64,000 nucleotides of DNA from Acinetobacter soli (GTDB lineage Bacteria > Pseudomonadota > Gammaproteobacteria > Pseudomonadales > Moraxellaceae), in NCBI RefSeq assembly GCF_000760595.1, contig NZ_BBNM01000009.1:1-64000 (forward strand). The letters run 5' to 3'. Both the position numbers and the translations under genes were made by a program. Under the pieces are notes generated by a model. The model had not been told where the DNA came from and did no database searches. It worked only from the letters and a program-made list of their open reading frames with translations. This document shows positions 62,782 through 64,000 of this stretch, piece after piece. Position 1 is the stretch's first letter. Each line of letters starts with the position of its first letter.

Positions 62782-63458
62782 GAATGCTGCTGGCGAGCAT
62801 CCAGATGACGTGCCGCCCACAAGTAGATTAGGCAGTTAATTGACCACGCCCACCATCCTGTCCATAAATTATGACTTAAAAAGTGTGCGCCGCGCATCAT
62901 CTGTGCCCAGCCCATTGCAAAGCCTAAAATGAGCCCGGCAAACAAATAAAACAGTGCACGTCGATGATGTGTCGTGCGGTACACAAAGTAGCCAGTCATC
63001 AAGGCGAATCCGGTGCTGGCATGTCCACCCGGAAAACAGTGCCCATGTGTGGCGCTAAAATCCCAGACAAAACCCTGTGCTGCTGGGTGGGTCATGTTCC
63101 AAGGGCAAGCATGAGACGACTGTGACTTAAGAATGCCAACGATACTGGTACACAGCATACTCACCCAAAACATATAGCCATATTGCCAGCGCTGCGCGGC
63201 CAGACGCGTAATTTTAAATGATGCCAGCCACAACACAAAAAATACTGCATAAACCACGATGATGATGTTTTTCACAATCACATGATTGAGTTTGGCCAAA
63301 TACCAGTTATCGCGATGATGAAATTGCCCTGTTGCATCGACCCACGGTGCAATCAAATGCAGATCAATCGCACCGCCTACCGGAAAGAGCATCATCAGTA
63401 CAACTGCACTGCATGCGATCAGTACAAGCTGTATGCGCATAAAAACAGAAAATTGCAT
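62778..63458 (-). CDS. PAP2 superfamily phosphatase (non-canonical subfamily)
   Basis: A 226-residue membrane phosphatase with about six helices. The PAP2 core is readable but non-canonical: LKSQSSHACPW in place of the K-x6-RP motif, CFPGGHASTGF for PSGH, and RGAHFLSHNLW for SR-x5-H-x3-D. This variant set defines a recognised PAP2 subgroup often found near lipid A modification genes. It converges on pmrB, overlapping its stop by 4 bp. Start uncertain: ATG at 63456-63458 or 63438-63440. A lipid A or undecaprenyl phosphate substrate is inferred. Confidence 0.8.
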   Translation of the reverse strand: MQFSVFMRIQLVLIACSAVVLMMLFPVGGAIDLHLIAPWVDATGQFHHRDNWYLAKLNHVIVKNIIIVVYAVFFVLWLASFKITRLAAQRWQYGYMFWVSMLCTSIVGILKSQSSHACPWNMTHPAAQGFVWDFSATHGHCFPGGHASTGFALMTGYFVYRTTHHRRALFYLFAGLILGFAMGWAQMMRGAHFLSHNLWTGWWAWSINCLIYLWAARHLDARQQHS

Positions 63459-63509
63459 AAGGAATTGAATAAATATAGAAATCTCTGGGCATGATTTAAA
63501 CGTGCCAAA

Positions 63510-63526
63510 CTTAGCGATCACTTAAG
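63510..63526 (-). promoter_or_regulatory. PmrA-like site upstream of the PAP2 gene
   Basis: On the minus strand CTTAAG, five bases, GCTAAG: the first half matches the PmrA consensus, the second has two mismatches. It lies about 52 bp before the PAP2 start. Weak support. Confidence 0.35.
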
Positions 63527-63547
63527 CGACTACATCAAATCGCAGCT

Positions 63548-63572
63548 AAAAAAAAGCGACTCAGAGAGTCGC
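63548..63572 (-). terminator. Intrinsic terminator after the ammonium transporter gene
   Basis: GCGACTC / GAGTCGC stem with AGA loop, followed on the minus strand by eight T, 22 bp past the transporter stop. Confidence 0.88.
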
Positions 63573-63594
63573 AAAAGCACAAACGGGTGCGGGA

Positions 63595-64000
63595 TTAAAA
63601 CATTCCATCTTCAGAATTTGCAGAGATTTTATGAATAGACAAGTCTGCACCACGGAATTCATCTTCTTGGCTTAAACGAATGCCCATCACGGCCTTGAGT
63701 AGGCCATACACCACAAATCCACCCAGCACAGCAATTACAATTGCAAGACCCGTACCAATCAGTTGAGACATCATCGAGACACCGCCCAAGCCTCCAAACG
63801 CCTTTTGTCCAAATATCCCTACTGCAAGGCCTCCAAAGGCACCACAGACGCCATGTAAAGGCCACACACCGAGGACATCATCAACCTTGAGCTTGTTTTG
63901 TGTATAGGTAAACAGCTTCACAAAGATTACACCTGCCACAACACCGATCACCAATGCACTTACAGGATGCACAATATCTGACCCTGCACAGATGGCGACC
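63595..64000 (-). CDS. amt: Ammonium transporter Amt (C-terminal part, cut by window end)
   Basis: The last ~134 residues of an Amt/AmtB ammonium channel; the gene continues beyond base 64000. Visible features are CAGSDIVHPVSALVIG, VDDVLGVWPLHGVCGAFGGLAVGIFG (the conserved D and H region of the late helices; quoted here only as landmarks around DDVLGVWPLHG), and the cytoplasmic tail with GADLSIHKISA, the segment that GlnK contacts. In this family the tail gates ammonium conduction through PII binding. No glnK is seen downstream; it may lie upstream outside the window. Confidence 0.93.
   Translation of the reverse strand, partial: VAICAGSDIVHPVSALVIGVVAGVIFVKLFTYTQNKLKVDDVLGVWPLHGVCGAFGGLAVGIFGQKAFGGLGGVSMMSQLIGTGLAIVIAVLGGFVVYGLLKAVMGIRLSQEDEFRGADLSIHKISANSEDGMF

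Noticed and set aside
1-64000. CRISPR arrays, rRNA operons and complete prophages
   Set aside because: No regularly spaced direct-repeat arrays, rRNA sequence or phage structural genes were seen; only one tRNA was found.

Overview
The window is chromosomal DNA of a gamma-proteobacterium, almost certainly Acinetobacter. The best markers are a PmrA/PmrB pair closely resembling the A. baumannii proteins as I remember them, the OprB porin plus membrane-bound PQQ glucose dehydrogenase pair, the small L13-S9-SspA-SspB cluster, and moderate, AT-leaning base composition. I cannot name the species from sequence alone.

Layout. 1-8.3 kb is housekeeping: sspB/sspA, the rpsI-rplM ribosomal operon, pdxA-rsmA-apaH, a LrgA/LrgB-type pair and hflX. 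8.3-18.3 kb holds lipid and envelope genes (PlsC-type acyltransferase, PLD-family lipoprotein, patatin, HlyIII family), a metallophosphoesterase, an MHS-type transporter and a methyltransferase-acetyltransferase pair. 18.4-24.3 kb is a beta-oxidation-type module (FadB-like and thiolase proteins, AraC regulator, AMACR/CaiB-like enzyme). 24.4-28.2 kb is oprB-gcd for periplasmic glucose oxidation. 28.4-32.5 kb is an accessory patch. It holds two tandem paralogous lipoproteins, an overlapping upstream gene and a headless VgrG tail, which looks like a type VI effector/immunity cassette. Divergent from it is a protein with an HslV/proteasome-like N-terminus. 32.6-36.1 kb has cysI-DUF934 and a LysE/Lrp pair. 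36.3-44.1 kb is a complete kdpABCDE potassium system. 44.2-46.2 kb is a TIGR03643/DUF2256/iron-sulfur photolyase cluster. 46.2-49.3 kb is an HprRS-like two-component system divergent from two exported proteins, one a hydroxyisourate-hydrolase homologue.

49.5-53.2 kb is a scarred, visibly AT-rich accessory region. It contains a 47-codon SIR2-like gene stub, an IS3-family remnant, a 51-bp duplication of an acetyltransferase 5' end, an amidase-like gene with a nonsense codon and no normal start, and a hypothetical exported protein. It ends at the 3' end of tRNA-Arg(CCT), so it looks like a decayed island at a tRNA site. 53.3-64 kb returns to core genes: aroP, ispA, an SPFH/NfeD pair, a patatin lipoprotein, an acyltransferase, an AmpG-like MFS transporter, pmrAB, a PAP2 phosphatase and the end of an ammonium transporter.

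Regulatory sequence that can be read directly includes a perfect PmrA box upstream of pmrA although pmrC is absent, a weaker PmrA-like site upstream of the PAP2 gene, three phased TTTACGC repeats before kdpA, an 11-bp spaced direct repeat between the HprR-like regulator and its likely targets, a hairpin in the rplM leader, a 17-bp imperfect inverted repeat between oprB and gcd, and many intrinsic terminators.
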